Under the pieces are notes generated by a model. That model was not told where the DNA came from. It worked only from the letters and a program-made list of their open reading frames with translations, and ran no database searches. A stretch of 15,998 bases of DNA, taken from the NCBI GenBank assembly GCA_002336845.1, contig DDEX01000080.1, positions 531 through 16,528 of the forward strand, read 5' to 3'. Shown piece after piece: positions 15,421 to 15,998 of the stretch; position 1 is the stretch's first letter, and every line of letters starts with the position of its first letter. Source of the stretch: Rhodobacteraceae bacterium UBA1943 (GTDB lineage Bacteria > Pseudomonadota > Alphaproteobacteria > Rhodobacterales > Rhodobacteraceae). The position numbers and the translations under genes were made by a program.

Positions 15421-15998
15421 ATGAGGCCACAGGCCGACACGGGCGGTATGGGCGAAACGGGCGACCGCGCGGGTATTCGCCAGTCGGCCCTGAAGATGGG
15501 TCTGATCTATTGGGCCGGGGTCTTTGCCTTTTCCAGCGTGCTGTGGGGGATCGTCGGCACCAACCCCCTGGAATCGGCGGCGGGCAAGCTGATCCACTAC
15601 ACAATTTGTGCGCCACTGACGCTGGGCATGGCGGCGGCACTTTACCACCTGCACCGCTGGCTTGGCGCGCGTGGCGAGGTGCCCTTGGGCTGGCTGGTGG
15701 TGCTGTGTTTTGTCATGTCGCTGGCGGCGGCACCTGTCTGGGCGCTGGTGGGGTTCGGGGTCTATGCATTCTGGATCGCCCCACTGCCCGCCATCTGGGA
15801 CTGGCTCGATTTCGGGTATGACATGGTTTACGGCGGCGGGTTGTTCTTTGGCTGGTCGTGCCTGTTCATCACGCTGCTTTACAGCTTCGATCTGCAAGAG
15901 CGCGAGCGTCGTCTGGCAGCCCTGCGCGAAGAGGCCCTGTCGGCGCAGATGCGCGCCCTGCGCTATCAGGTGAACCCGCATTTCCTGTTCAACACGCT
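15421..15998 (+). CDS. LytS/YehU-type sensor histidine kinase (3' truncated by the window)
   Basis: The frame stays open to the window end (192 codons). It has four hydrophobic segments at about 27-46, 58-76, 90-116 and 136-156, then a short coiled-coil-like helix (ERERRLAALREEALSAQMRA) and the start of the His_kinase domain. The motif QVNPHFLFN contains the phosphoacceptor His (H187). The LytS/YehU family usually works with a LytTR-type response regulator, which may lie beyond the window. CAGGGAG precedes the ATG at 15421. It is divergent from the secreted pair, with a palindrome between them. Confidence 0.85.
   Translation, partial: MRPQADTGGMGETGDRAGIRQSALKMGLIYWAGVFAFSSVLWGIVGTNPLESAAGKLIHYTICAPLTLGMAAALYHLHRWLGARGEVPLGWLVVLCFVMSLAAAPVWALVGFGVYAFWIAPLPAIWDWLDFGYDMVYGGGLFFGWSCLFITLLYSFDLQERERRLAALREEALSAQMRALRYQVNPHFLFNT

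Noticed and set aside
15307..15981. 224-codon minus-strand frame opposite the sensor kinase
   Set aside because: The plus-strand frame encodes a convincing LytS-type kinase with NPHFLFN. The minus frame has no family features and is rich in His, Gln and Arg.

Overview
The window is GC-rich, densely packed chromosomal DNA from an alphaproteobacterium, most likely a member of Rhodobacterales. This rests on general protein resemblance, on the stand-alone NDUFS4-type complex I subunit, and on the codon use (inference; no search was run). I see no rRNA, tRNA, insertion sequence, phage gene or CRISPR array.

Left part (1-6717): the 3' end of the DNA translocase gene ftsK, a LysR-type regulator 24 bp behind it, and aspartate ammonia-lyase (aspA). 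A convergent NDUFS4-like complex I accessory subunit shares its stop with aspA. A 345-bp spacer follows, holding a nested inverted repeat and a LexA-box-like site, and then uvrB, complete.

Middle (6725-8616): a minus-strand group made of a membrane-anchored NYN/Zc3h12a-type RNase, a GlsB/YeaQ-type small membrane protein and an ABM-fold small protein. Divergent from these is a 63-aa membrane protein, which overlaps tail-to-tail with a small lipoprotein.

Right-middle (8726-13266): a catabolic-looking block. It holds an amidase-signature hydrolase and a short-chain dehydrogenase/reductase (probable operon), a convergent enolase-superfamily enzyme with a mandelate-racemase-type active site, and, divergent from that, a Rieske non-heme iron oxygenase alpha subunit. 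The oxygenase has a bridging Glu, as in quaternary-ammonium-type oxygenases. The substrate cannot be read from sequence. These could be one pathway or merely neighbours.

Right end (13325-15998): a two-domain CbiX/SirB-type chelatase, a translationally coupled pair of secreted proteins of unknown function, and the start of a LytS/YehU-type sensor histidine kinase cut by the window edge.

Most of the window is ordinary core and accessory metabolism. The most unusual items are the nested inverted repeat before uvrB, the Rieske/enolase divergent pair, the membrane-anchored RNase, the two mutually exclusive hairpins at the SDR/enolase junction, and several clean palindromes in divergent promoter regions. 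I did not find convincing evidence of a wholly new defence or mobile system.
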